Assembly: GCF_006148925.1 (NCBI RefSeq)
Contig: NZ_VAWB01000001.1
Coordinates: forward strand, 1,764,001 to 1,828,000
Reading direction: 5' to 3'
Origin: Hyunsoonleella aestuarii
Lineage (GTDB): Bacteria > Bacteroidota > Bacteroidia > Flavobacteriales > Flavobacteriaceae
Length of the DNA stretch: 64,000 nt
The notes under the pieces were generated by a model. The model saw only the letters and a program-made list of their open reading frames with translations. It searched no databases and was not told the origin of the DNA. The translations under genes were made by a program, and so were the position numbers. The number at the start of each line of letters is the position of its first letter. The first letter of the stretch is position 1. Shown in pieces: positions 34,474-43,905 of this stretch.

Positions 34474-36900
34474 TTATTGATCTTTTATAATTGCTGATAA
34501 TTTTAGTCTCGCTTTTTCAAAATGAGCATTTAATTTAGGGATTGGATTGCTCCCATACCCATAATTTAATCTTGATTTAGATACTTCCAAAAGATTTAAA
34601 AGGATTTGAGCCGATTCCTTAGCACTAGTCGAATTTATACTTCCAATGTTATTAAACCAAATAGGACTTGTTTCAGCATATGGATAGCTATCCATTAAAG
34701 GCCATGTTATATCTCCGCCAGAAACTCTAACTGTAACCCAACCTCCAGCAGGAACAGCTAGAGTACCTTTATAGGTTTTACTAGTTGTGCCACTCATTCC
34801 TTTTTTTGTTGCAACCACATTGCCATTTACAAATATTTCAACTTTATCGAAGGCAATAGGAGCGTGTACCTTCAGCTTCCAACTTACTTTTTTTTGACCT
34901 GCTTCAATAACTTCACCAGGAATTTTACCATCAACCTCAAATTCCACTAAAGGACCATTGGAAACGAAACTCCTACCTTCTTTTAAAGCCTTTAAATAGC
35001 TATTAATGGTTAGTGGTCCTTCTGGTTTAACATATACTCTGGTGGCTCCAATAGCCATGGTGCGATATAAATCATTCATAACGTCACTACCTGCCGAAGC
35101 TGTTATGGGTAAACCAAGGTTTAAAAATTTATGCCAAAGGTTAGCTGTTCCAATTTCGTCAGACCACAGGCAACCTAACTCAATTACATCCGTTTCACCC
35201 AATACGCTGTCTGCAATAAGTTCAATAGGGATTCTTCTAGAGCCATTCTCGTTAAAGGGGTCTCTAACACTAACAGGATGAACATAACCCCCTAATGCAT
35301 TCTGACTTCTAGCAAAACGCAAAGGTTCTGCATTTAAGCGATCGTCTCGACCGTAAATATCATACCGAGGTCCCCAAACCCAAGGCCAATATAAATCCTT
35401 AATTCCTAGTAGCCCAAGGTGTCCAAGGAAGTGGGACCTCACTTCTTGTCCAAAATAAATCAATGGGGTTTCATCACGGTTCCAATTCCATAAATCTTGC
35501 TCTAAAAATCGCTGTCCTAAATTCGCTAATAAAGGAAACCCAACATCTACATCTTCTCCTTTTAGATCTAAAACAATATCTGTTGGATCCAATTGATTTG
35601 TGCCACCATAATTTAAATGAAAATGATTGTCGCCAGAATACCATCCATTGGTTTGAGCGTCCCAAATTTTAGTTAGATTAATTTCGTTTGTTTGGTCAGA
35701 CCTATCTAAGACGATTGTTTTCTTTGCAATTTGAGTTGAGAAACCGTGAACCGCTGTCACTGTTATTTCACCCAATGGAGCTACAATTTCAATTTCACCT
35801 GGTGAGTAAAAAAAGACTAATCCGTTTTGTCCATCTGAACGTACAGATCCAGTTTCTGGCAAAATAGGGTGTCCTGAACTATTTATAATATTCATTCGTA
35901 CAGGAGAAATTTTATTGTCTACTTTACTTGTTATTTTTAGTTTGCCTGTTGGCGTGTTGAAATCCCAATTTGTTATTTCAATTAATTCTGGTATACCTCC
36001 ATTGACACTAATTCGTTTTAATTCTGTTCTTTCATTTTCATTGGATTCACAATAATAAACCCAATTACCATCGTAACTAAATTTTGGAAACAGTGGCAAC
36101 TGGCTACTTTTAGTAAGTAATAAGGTGCTTTTCGGAATTTGAATGTCAAGTAAGCGTAACTCATAATCATCTCCATGAGGCCATGAGTAGACTAGGGTTC
36201 TATTGTCTGGTGATAGTGAAAAATTGGCTTGAGAGGTGAAATTTTCTTCTGCTAATGGATGAGATTTATTATCTGCTAAATCTAACAATTCGATAGAGTC
36301 ATAAGAAAACCCCATTTTTTTGAGGTAAATTAATCCTTCATCGGAATTCACGGAAACAGGAAGACGCTCTAGATCTCCAGAATCTGTGATAGCTGTATTT
36401 TCTTTACTTGATAAGTCTAACCTCCAAAGATCGATTGACCCATGTTCACCCGATGCATAGTATATGTGTTTTCCGTCTTGAGAAAAAATAGGGTCTAAAT
36501 CTAATTTTTCTGTATCAATTAGAATAGTTTCTTTATTCGAGAAGATATCAAGAAGTACAATGTTGGTGTCTAAACTATTGTCTCTAACAAAAACTATTTG
36601 TGTGCCATCTGGTGACCAATTTGGACTTGAATCTACTGCAGAAGATGTAGTTATTCGTTTTGCCACTAATGATTTTAAATCCATTAGCCATAACCACCCT
36701 TTTGCAGCGAATACTATTGATTCGCCCGATGGTGAAGGAGCAGGGTCTGTAGGACCAGCGTTTAAAATGGGTAGTTCGTAGCCTTCTAGGTAGACATGAT
36801 GGCCAAAACCATCAACTTTCGGGTATCTATTTGTCCATTGAGCTGAAAGTAGATTAATGCAAATAAAAAATATGGCAAAGAGTGAAATATAATGTCTCAT
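34474..36900 (-). CDS. Exported TolB-propeller / CehA-McbA-type metallohydrolase fusion
   Basis: Protein of 808 residues. Signal peptide 1-20 (LLSAQ). Residues about 45-310 are a TolB/WD40-like propeller (PAPSPSGESIVFAAKGWLWL, SPNWSPDGTQIVFV, DPIFSQDGKHIYYAS). A carboxypeptidase-regulatory-like linker leads to a PHP-like hydrolase with metal ligands in GWYSGDNHFHLNYGG (about residue 432), GYVHPVS and TASAGSDVMND, as in CehA/McbA-type phosphoesterases, and a C-terminal beta domain (EIFVNGNVVATKKG). Domain order matches amidohydrolase-like proteins annotated in marine bacteria. Substrate unknown. Confidence 0.82.
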   Translation of the reverse strand: MRHYISLFAIFFICINLLSAQWTNRYPKVDGFGHHVYLEGYELPILNAGPTDPAPSPSGESIVFAAKGWLWLMDLKSLVAKRITTSSAVDSSPNWSPDGTQIVFVRDNSLDTNIVLLDIFSNKETILIDTEKLDLDPIFSQDGKHIYYASGEHGSIDLWRLDLSSKENTAITDSGDLERLPVSVNSDEGLIYLKKMGFSYDSIELLDLADNKSHPLAEENFTSQANFSLSPDNRTLVYSWPHGDDYELRLLDIQIPKSTLLLTKSSQLPLFPKFSYDGNWVYYCESNENERTELKRISVNGGIPELIEITNWDFNTPTGKLKITSKVDNKISPVRMNIINSSGHPILPETGSVRSDGQNGLVFFYSPGEIEIVAPLGEITVTAVHGFSTQIAKKTIVLDRSDQTNEINLTKIWDAQTNGWYSGDNHFHLNYGGTNQLDPTDIVLDLKGEDVDVGFPLLANLGQRFLEQDLWNWNRDETPLIYFGQEVRSHFLGHLGLLGIKDLYWPWVWGPRYDIYGRDDRLNAEPLRFARSQNALGGYVHPVSVRDPFNENGSRRIPIELIADSVLGETDVIELGCLWSDEIGTANLWHKFLNLGLPITASAGSDVMNDLYRTMAIGATRVYVKPEGPLTINSYLKALKEGRSFVSNGPLVEFEVDGKIPGEVIEAGQKKVSWKLKVHAPIAFDKVEIFVNGNVVATKKGMSGTTSKTYKGTLAVPAGGWVTVRVSGGDITWPLMDSYPYAETSPIWFNNIGSINSTSAKESAQILLNLLEVSKSRLNYGYGSNPIPKLNAHFEKARLKLSAIIKDQ

Positions 36901-36970
36901 GAAAAGTTTATGAACAGGTTAGTCTTAATGCAACTAATTTATGAAGAATTATATTATCAGATTGTGAATC

Positions 36971-38215
36971 TTATTTTTTCCTATTTAATAATAGATTTTT
37001 CTTGATTAAATAATCTTTTTCAAGGTCATTAGATACGTGTGTAAGGGCTAAATCTAGAAATTTACAAGCTTTATCCAAATTATTTATACCATGATAATAA
37101 TCTGAAAGTGTGCCATAGTATAAATAGGAGCGCTGATTGAAGTCTTCTGGTTTAAGTTGTTCTAAATATGTGTTTGCCATTTTGAAATCTTGTTTTTGCA
37201 TACAAATAACAGCCATGGTCAATACATTCGAAGGCATAGGTTGCAGTATGTTTAAGCATTGATACCAGTAAAGTATTTTATCCCAATCTGTGGCTTCAAA
37301 GGTTCTAGCTTTTAAATGTTCGGCGGCAATAGCAGCTTCATAATGATAACACGAAAATGCATTGGTTTCAACGGCTTTATTCATCATGGTGTTACCGAGT
37401 TTTATTAAGGGCCAATACCATTTAGACCGGTCTTGATTTTTTAAATCTAGAAGTTCATTTTCAGTACTTGTTTTAGTTTCTAATCTTGATGAATGAAAAC
37501 ACATAACAGCACAAAGTGCATATACTTCTGGAGTGCGTGTAAGATTATTTTTTAATAGTAGTTGGGTTAAGCGAAGTGCTTCACGACAAAGATCTTTTCT
37601 TATTAATTGTTCTTTTTTATTTGAATGAAAACCTTCATTGAAAATGAGATACAAAACTTCCATTACACTTTCAAGTCTTTGCGATAATGACTTTCCTTTG
37701 GGGATTTCAAATTGAATATTTGAGTCTTGAACGGCTTTTTTAGCTCGAGATAATCGCTTTTTAATAGTATCTTCTTTGGTAAGTAAAGCAGATGAAATTT
37801 CTTTAATACTAAACCCTGAGACCGTCTTTAATGCAAACGAAATACGATCTCTTGGATCAAGTTTTGGGTGGCAGGCTGTGAAAATCATTCGAAGTTGAGC
37901 GTCTTCAATTTCAGTGTCTAAAAACAAGTCGCTTAAAGCAATAGCATCTGTGCCTTGATTGAAGTTAGGCAGGTGTTTCTGCTCAGTTTTTAACTTTCTA
38001 AAAATATCAAGTACTCTATTTTTTGCGGCTTGTGTTAACCAAGCTTCTGGGTTTTCTGGTTGTTTAGTTCGCCAACTTAAACTGGCTTTTATAAAGGTGT
38101 CTTGAACTGCATCTTCAATTATTTCAAGATGCTTTAAACCAAAAATACGGGTTAAAACAGAAACCATCTTTCCGCTATGGTGGCGAAAAAGATGGTCTAT
38201 GAGTTTGGTTTCCAT
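36971..38215 (-). CDS. ECF sigma factor with C-terminal DUF6596 domain (ECF42-type)
   Basis: Protein of 414 residues. Region 2 (KHLEIIEDAVQDTFIKASLSW) and region 4 (FSIKEISSALLTKEDTIKKRLSRAKKAVQ) are typical of ECF sigma factors; the long C-terminal half with YLIFNEGFHSNKKEQL and TPR-like repeats is the DUF6596 extension that marks the ECF42 group. ECF42 genes are known to sit beside DGPF/YciI-type genes, as here, and have no anti-sigma factor; the C-terminal domain is thought to regulate activity. Its ATG overlaps the YciI stop by 1 base. Confidence 0.9.
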   Translation of the reverse strand: METKLIDHLFRHHSGKMVSVLTRIFGLKHLEIIEDAVQDTFIKASLSWRTKQPENPEAWLTQAAKNRVLDIFRKLKTEQKHLPNFNQGTDAIALSDLFLDTEIEDAQLRMIFTACHPKLDPRDRISFALKTVSGFSIKEISSALLTKEDTIKKRLSRAKKAVQDSNIQFEIPKGKSLSQRLESVMEVLYLIFNEGFHSNKKEQLIRKDLCREALRLTQLLLKNNLTRTPEVYALCAVMCFHSSRLETKTSTENELLDLKNQDRSKWYWPLIKLGNTMMNKAVETNAFSCYHYEAAIAAEHLKARTFEATDWDKILYWYQCLNILQPMPSNVLTMAVICMQKQDFKMANTYLEQLKPEDFNQRSYLYYGTLSDYYHGINNLDKACKFLDLALTHVSNDLEKDYLIKKNLLLNRKK

Positions 38216-38562
38216 TATTGGTCGAACACCATGATTTCACGTATTTCAACAGTGCCCCCTAAATCGTAATCTGGATAATCTTCAGCTATTTTTTCGACTT
38301 CATCAAAATCATTAGCTTTAACAATGTAGTAACCCCCGACTATTTCTTTAACCTCAGCTGAGGTTAAATCGGTAACCGTTCTGTTAGCTCCAACAACTCG
38401 ACGAATTTGAGGCGTTAAGGCATTGCCATGGCTTACAACACCTGCTGCTGTCATTTTATCGTTCCAAGCAAACCACTTTCCCATGCGGTTTTGAAGGTCT
38501 TCAGGTGAAAGCCCTAATTCGGTGTAATCGGCTCCAATGAAAATCATCATAAATTCTTTCAT
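38215..38562 (-). CDS. YciI/DGPF-family protein
   Basis: About 115 residues from ATG 38562 (MKEFMMIFIGADY); the reading extended to 38625 lacks homology. Ferredoxin-like YCII fold: GKWFAWNDKMTAAGVVSHGNAL, VGGYYIVKANDFDEVEKIAEDYP and GTVEIREIM. Members of this family partner with ECF42 sigma factors. Stop and the sigma-factor start share one base (TAATG), indicating translational coupling, with the YciI gene first. Confidence 0.9.
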   Translation of the reverse strand: MKEFMMIFIGADYTELGLSPEDLQNRMGKWFAWNDKMTAAGVVSHGNALTPQIRRVVGANRTVTDLTSAEVKEIVGGYYIVKANDFDEVEKIAEDYPDYDLGGTVEIREIMVFDQ

Positions 38563-38731
38563 AATTATATATTTTTTATGGTTTATATAGTTAAGACGTT
38601 TCCCAAAATATGAAAGGGGACACATTTTTCAAATTTATTAAATTCTTGTTTAGGTAGGAATCTCTTTTTTGTGAAGCATAAGTTGTATACCTTCTAATAA
38701 TTCTTGTTTTTTTAAAAAATAGATATAGAAC

Positions 38732-38816
38732 TTGGGCGTTACCCTATCGGGTCAGGCTTTCAGCTATATCTTTTTGCTAAAAAACAAAAAGGATGCCGCT
38801 TCAATCCTTAACGCAA
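38732..38816. repeat. GGGCGTTACCC-type dispersed structured repeat, copy 2
   Basis: Second copy of the element at 19119-19206: TTGGGCGTTACCC at the start, GGGTCAGGCTTTCAG, a different inner stem (CTTTTTGCTAAAAAACAAAAAGG), and TCAATCCTTAACGCAA at the end; the outer GCGTTA/TAACGC pair is kept. It occupies the middle of the 366-bp gap 38563-38928, in which I see no gene or other signal. Confidence 0.7.
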
Positions 38817-38928
38817 AAAAAGGAACTAGAATTTTTTTTGTAAGTTCATTTAACTACCTGCTAAATGCAGTTCGACTTTGAAAACGAAATCATCTAATTT
38901 TTCTCATAAAGTTAAGAGGTGTTTCTAT

Positions 38929-41289
38929 CTACTCTCGCAACGTCTCCTGAAACAATTTAAAAATACGTCTGTACTGGTCAGACCAACTTGACGCTTCAAC
39001 AAAACCATGACTTTCTAAAGGAAAAACTGCAAGTTCCCAGTTTTCTTTTTTAAGTTCAATTAAACGCTGAGATAAACGCACCACATCTTGAAAATGCACA
39101 TTGGTATCAATCATACCGTGTAACATTAATAAATTACCTTTTAAGCCTTCAGCAAAATAAATAGGAGAACTACGTTGATAAGCTAAAGAGTCTTCCACAG
39201 GAGTATTTAAAATATTTGCGGTATACCCATGATTATAGTGCGCCCAATCTGCTACTGGACGTAATGCTGCCCCACTTTTAAAAGTGTCAGGTTCATTAAA
39301 CATGGCCATTAATGTAATGAAACCACCATATGAACCACCATAAATTCCTAGTTTGCCTTTATCAATTCCGTGTTTGTCAACTAAATATTTAGCACCATCA
39401 ACTTGGTCATCCAAATCTTTACCACCCATGTGTCTGTAAATTGCCGTGCGCCAATCGCGACCATAACCTTTACTTGCTCTAAAATCTATAGCCAAAACGG
39501 TGTATCCATTATCCGCAAGAAAATTATGGAACATATATTCTCTGTAATAAGATGGCCACCAATAATGTACATTTTGAGTATAACCCGCACCATGAACAAA
39601 AATAACCGCAGCACCGTTTTTCTTTTCTGGTTTAGGCTTGTAAAGTGTTGCAGGTACTTTTGCGCCATCTCTTGCGGTAAAGTTTATAATTTCAGAATCT
39701 GACCAGTTGTAAGATTTAAAAGTATCGGTGGTTGAGGTGGTTAATTGTGCCATTTTTGCCTCTTTTTTATTAGGCATCACATATAATTCCCAAGGTTTGT
39801 TGGAGTAAGAATAACGAATGGCCAATTGTTTTTCGTCTGGTGAAATGGTAATCTCATGACCTCCTTTTTTAGAAGTAATTTGAACCATTTCGCCACCTTT
39901 TGAGGGTAAATGATAAAAATGATGTTCGTGCGGACTCACTTTATTACTCGTAAGGTAAAAGGTTTTTTTATTTTTTGATAAATTGACATCCAAAATTTCA
40001 AAATCACCAGTAGTTAATGCTTTAATTTTTCCTGTATTTACATTTGCAGAATATAGATGCGCATAACCTGTCTTTTCAGATTTAAACCAAATATTATCGT
40101 TGTCTATCCACCCGATAACGCCTCCAGAGAACCAACCAACTCCGGGACCACCAATCCAAGCATCATCATGTTGTCTGTCAATTTGTTTTAATTTTCCATT
40201 AGAAAGATCAATTAACATAATCCAACGATCTTTGTAATCAGAAGAAGTAATATTTATAACGGCTTTACCATCATCAGAAAATATAGGTTTGCTAAAACGT
40301 ACTTCTCTAGGATCATCATAAGTCCCTTTATAATCTTCAAGATTTTCAGCATATTCTTTTAAATACTTTGGTTTGTCTTTAATGCCTTCAATACTATCTG
40401 TTTTAATTTGAACGGTTTCTCCTGTTTTTATATTTAAAACCCAGGATTCATAAGTATTTTGTTCACTTCCTACTTTTGATCTTGCGTTTAAATCAGTAGT
40501 ATACCCGCTTTCTGTAACGTAATTTGGTACTGTAGTTTTCTTGTCTTTTGGTTTAATATATAAACCATATACAACATAGTTTGAATTAGGTGAAACATTT
40601 AAATTATTTATATTTTTATCGCCCAAATAAATAGTTTCTGGTCTTTCTAAAGCAGTTTGCTCTCTTCTGTATTTTTGAGCATCAGATTCATTTTTTCGCT
40701 TTTCAAGAATCTCAAAATACTTTAATTGGTCGTCTTGTAACCATTGATCTTGATTGTTAAGTTTGCTTTCTGATTTTTCTTTTCCACTTCTAAAATCAGT
40801 GAGTTGTTTTGTAGTTCCGTCATCAATATTCCATTGAAAAATGTTGTTATCTTGTTGGTAAATTATCGATTTTTGATCACTTGATAATTGCGGATTAGAC
40901 TCTCTTGCATTGGTATTGGTGATGCGTTTTGAAATATAAGATGCTGTATTCATTAAAAATAAATCACCTTCTTTTTCATAAACTTTCAGTTTATAATCTT
41001 TAGAGTAATCTCCACCATTTGTTTGTGCTTTCAGCTCATCAAAAGAGAGTTTGTTTATTTCTTTAGAATCGATATTTACTTTGTATGTTGAACGAATGGT
41101 ATCTTTATCTGGATTCCAGCTGAAATAAATATCTTTACTATTGTCTGCCCATTTAATATTTGTTGGTAAATAGCCTACAAAATCTTCACCTTTCATCATG
41201 TTATCTATTGTAAGTTGCGATTGATTTTCAATTTGAGAAAAACTTAGAGTAGTGACTAAAAAGAGAAGTTTAAAGCTAAATGGTTTCAT
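38929..41289 (-). CDS. Exported S9-family prolyl oligopeptidase (dipeptidyl-peptidase IV-like)
   Basis: Protein of 786 residues: short signal peptide (MKPFSFKLLFLVTTLSFSQ), N-terminal beta-propeller (about 40-540, e.g. RESNPQLSSDQKSIIYQQDN, KPIFSDDGKAVINI) and C-terminal alpha/beta-hydrolase. Catalytic triad by inspection: Ser653 in GIYGGSYGGF, Asp728 in GMIDTNVHF and His761 in PLESHGF. Cleaves short proline-containing peptides in the periplasm, likely feeding amino-acid catabolism. It lies downstream of pruA on the same strand. Confidence 0.93.
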   Translation of the reverse strand: MKPFSFKLLFLVTTLSFSQIENQSQLTIDNMMKGEDFVGYLPTNIKWADNSKDIYFSWNPDKDTIRSTYKVNIDSKEINKLSFDELKAQTNGGDYSKDYKLKVYEKEGDLFLMNTASYISKRITNTNARESNPQLSSDQKSIIYQQDNNIFQWNIDDGTTKQLTDFRSGKEKSESKLNNQDQWLQDDQLKYFEILEKRKNESDAQKYRREQTALERPETIYLGDKNINNLNVSPNSNYVVYGLYIKPKDKKTTVPNYVTESGYTTDLNARSKVGSEQNTYESWVLNIKTGETVQIKTDSIEGIKDKPKYLKEYAENLEDYKGTYDDPREVRFSKPIFSDDGKAVINITSSDYKDRWIMLIDLSNGKLKQIDRQHDDAWIGGPGVGWFSGGVIGWIDNDNIWFKSEKTGYAHLYSANVNTGKIKALTTGDFEILDVNLSKNKKTFYLTSNKVSPHEHHFYHLPSKGGEMVQITSKKGGHEITISPDEKQLAIRYSYSNKPWELYVMPNKKEAKMAQLTTSTTDTFKSYNWSDSEIINFTARDGAKVPATLYKPKPEKKNGAAVIFVHGAGYTQNVHYWWPSYYREYMFHNFLADNGYTVLAIDFRASKGYGRDWRTAIYRHMGGKDLDDQVDGAKYLVDKHGIDKGKLGIYGGSYGGFITLMAMFNEPDTFKSGAALRPVADWAHYNHGYTANILNTPVEDSLAYQRSSPIYFAEGLKGNLLMLHGMIDTNVHFQDVVRLSQRLIELKKENWELAVFPLESHGFVEASSWSDQYRRIFKLFQETLRE

Positions 41290-41348
41290 GGAAATTTATA
41301 TTTGTCTCTAATTTAAAGTATTTCGGGCTAAGCAAAAAATACAACAAA

Positions 41349-41379
41349 AAAGAGACTGCTTTATAAAAGCAATCTCTTT
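41349..41379 (-). terminator. pruA terminator
   Basis: Stem AAAGAGA-TGCTTT/AAAGCA-TCTCTTT with one C/A mismatch and a 3-nt loop, 24 bp after the pruA stop. Confidence 0.85.
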
Positions 41380-41402
41380 AGTTTTAAATTATATTCAAAA
41401 TA

Positions 41403-43031
41403 TTATTCCCCCAAAAACGGATATCTATAATCCGTGGGCGTCACAAACGTTTCCTTTATCATTCTTGGAGATACCCATCTTAGCAAGTTTTGTGCACTAC
41501 CTGCTTTGTCGTTTGTACCCGATGCTCTAGCACCACCAAATGGTTGCTGACCAACTACGGCTCCTGTTGGTTTGTCATTGATATAAAAGTTACCAGCACA
41601 GTTTTGTAAAGCTTCAGTAGCTTGAGTAATTGCATATCGGTCTTTTGCTAAAATAGCACCTGTAAGTGCATATTCACTAGTTTCATCTACCAATTTTAAT
41701 GTTTCGGCATAGTCATCATCTTCGTAAACATAAATGGTGATTACGGGACCGAATAACTCCGTACACATGGTGGTGTATTTTGGGTCTTTGGCTAGGATAA
41801 CCGTTGGTTCTATAAAATAGCCTTTGCTTTTATCGTAATTCCCGCCAGCAATAATTTCCGCATCGGCATCAGCTTTTGCGTCATCAATATATTTTGCTAG
41901 TTTATCAAACGAACCCTCATGGATTACGGCTGTGATGAAGTTGCCCATATCTTCTGGAGACCCCATTTTAAATGATTTTAAATCCTCTAAAACATAATTC
42001 TTTACATCGCTCCATAGACTCTTTGGAATATATGCACGGGATGCAGCACTACATTTTTGACCTTGAAACTCAAAAGCACCACGAACTATAGCGGTGGCTA
42101 CTTGTTTGGCATTAGCCGATTTATGGGCAACAATAAAATCCTTTCCACCGGTTTCGCCAACTATGCGTGGGTAGGTTTTATAGTTGTGTATATTGTTACC
42201 TATTTGTTTCCAAAGTTCTTTAAAGATAAACGTAGAACCAGTAAAGTGCAATCCCGAAAAATCTGGACTTGCCATAACGGTATTCGTAATCATTACTGGA
42301 TCTCCAAACACGACATTAATGACACCTGGAGGAACACCCGCTTCTTCAAATACGTCCATAATAACTTTTGCAGAATATATTTGACTGTCACTAGGCTTCC
42401 AAATGACAACGTTACCCATCAATGCCATACAAGCAGGTAGGTTTCCTGCAATTGCCGTAAAGTTAAATGGGGTTACGGCATAGGTGAACCCTTCAAGTGG
42501 GCGATATTCCACACGATTCCAAGCATCACTTGTGCTTTCAGGCTGCTCCATGTAGATATCGGCCATAAATTGCACATTAAAACGTAAAAAGTCAATCAAT
42601 TCACAGGCTGCATCAATTTCAGCTTGGTGAATAGTTTTTGATTGCGCAATCATAGTTGCAGCATTTATTTTGGCACGGTAAGGTCCTGCAATGAGTTCGG
42701 CTGCTTTTAAAAAGATACCTGCACGTTGTTCCCAAGGCATTTGACTCCAACTTTTACGAGCTTCTAAAGCCGTTTCAATGGCGTCTTCAATATGTTTTTG
42801 TTCAGCCAGATGGTAGGTACCAACAACATGCTGATGGTCGTGCGGTGGTGACATAGTTCTGGTGTTTCCAGTTTGTACATCTTCACCATTAATATATAAT
42901 GGTACGTCAACTTTGCTGTTGAACATAACTTTATAAGCATCTAATACGGCGTCGCGTTCCTGTGTTCCCGGTGCGTAGGATTTAACAGGTTCATTAACCG
43001 CAATTGGTACATTAAAAAAGCCTTTTCCCAT
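41403..43031 (-). CDS. pruA: L-glutamate gamma-semialdehyde dehydrogenase
   Basis: Protein of 542 residues of the 1-pyrroline-5-carboxylate dehydrogenase branch of the ALDH family, which oxidises glutamate semialdehyde to glutamate with NAD+ in proline breakdown. Motifs: TPFNFTAIAGNLPACMALMG, FTGSTFIF, active-site Glu293 in VGETGGKDF, and catalytic Cys327 in GQKCSAASRAYIPKS. No proline dehydrogenase domain is fused, so it is the single-function form; PutA/PRODH must be elsewhere. Confidence 0.96.
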   Translation of the reverse strand: MGKGFFNVPIAVNEPVKSYAPGTQERDAVLDAYKVMFNSKVDVPLYINGEDVQTGNTRTMSPPHDHQHVVGTYHLAEQKHIEDAIETALEARKSWSQMPWEQRAGIFLKAAELIAGPYRAKINAATMIAQSKTIHQAEIDAACELIDFLRFNVQFMADIYMEQPESTSDAWNRVEYRPLEGFTYAVTPFNFTAIAGNLPACMALMGNVVIWKPSDSQIYSAKVIMDVFEEAGVPPGVINVVFGDPVMITNTVMASPDFSGLHFTGSTFIFKELWKQIGNNIHNYKTYPRIVGETGGKDFIVAHKSANAKQVATAIVRGAFEFQGQKCSAASRAYIPKSLWSDVKNYVLEDLKSFKMGSPEDMGNFITAVIHEGSFDKLAKYIDDAKADADAEIIAGGNYDKSKGYFIEPTVILAKDPKYTTMCTELFGPVITIYVYEDDDYAETLKLVDETSEYALTGAILAKDRYAITQATEALQNCAGNFYINDKPTGAVVGQQPFGGARASGTNDKAGSAQNLLRWVSPRMIKETFVTPTDYRYPFLGE

Positions 43032-43182
43032 GATTTGTTAATTTTTATTATTGATTTTTCAGTAAATGAGGTGCAAATTTACGAATTATTAAATTGTTTA
43101 TTGATTTCAGGACTTCTTAAAATGACGTTAAATTTTATTTATTTTTTGTAAGTTGCCCCAAGGTAAATAGACTACTGATTTT

Positions 43183-43905
43183 ATGTGTACAGTAACATTA
43201 ATTCCACAAGGAAAAAATAATTTCATATTAACTTCAAATCGCGATGAAGCTCCAGATAGAGCATCTTTGTCCCCAGATTTTTACGTGATAGCAGAAACTA
43301 AACTATTATTTCCAAAAGATAAAATGGGAGGCACATGGATTGGTATAGGCGAAAAAAATCGCGTGGTTTGTGTGCTTAATGGTGCTTTTGAAAAGCACAA
43401 ACGACAATCTAATTATAGAAAGAGTAGAGGTATTGTAGCCAATGATTTTATGGTTGCTGATAATATTGTAGAAACAGTAGATTCATATAACTTTATGGGT
43501 ATAGAACCTTTTACAATTGTGATTGCAGATTGGAATACTAAGTTAAGCTTCTATGAATTAGTTTGGGATGGTTCAAAAAAGCATTTTAGGGAGTTGCCGT
43601 TAGTTCCTAGAATATGGTCGTCCTCAACATTATATTCCAAAACGATGCAAATAGAGCGTGAGCAATGGTTCAAAAATTTTATGGTTTCCAATGAGTTGAA
43701 CTCACAAAGCATCTTGAATTTTCATAGTACAGAAGACGTTAGTAATATGAATTTTGGTGTTATTATGAATCGCGGATTTGTTAAAACAACAAGTATTACT
43801 CAAGTTGAAAAACAAGGTAGAGAAGTTGAAATGCGGTATGAGAATCTTCAAACTAAAAAGGTTACGTCCAAAACCTTCAACTTATCCGAAGTAGTTAATG
43901 GATAA
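43183..43905 (+). CDS. NRDE (TANGO2-family) protein
   Basis: Protein of 240 residues beginning MCTVTLIPQGKNNFILTSNRDEAP: the Asn-Arg-Asp-Glu tetrad after strand 2 defines the family, and Cys2 exposed after Met removal is typical of Ntn-hydrolase-like folds. Conserved GGTWIGIGEKNRVVCVLNGAF. Biochemical role not firmly known (Golgi/mitochondrial haem or lipid homeostasis in eukaryotic TANGO2). The next gene starts 8 bases before its stop. Confidence 0.88.
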   Translation: MCTVTLIPQGKNNFILTSNRDEAPDRASLSPDFYVIAETKLLFPKDKMGGTWIGIGEKNRVVCVLNGAFEKHKRQSNYRKSRGIVANDFMVADNIVETVDSYNFMGIEPFTIVIADWNTKLSFYELVWDGSKKHFRELPLVPRIWSSSTLYSKTMQIEREQWFKNFMVSNELNSQSILNFHSTEDVSNMNFGVIMNRGFVKTTSITQVEKQGREVEMRYENLQTKKVTSKTFNLSEVVNG

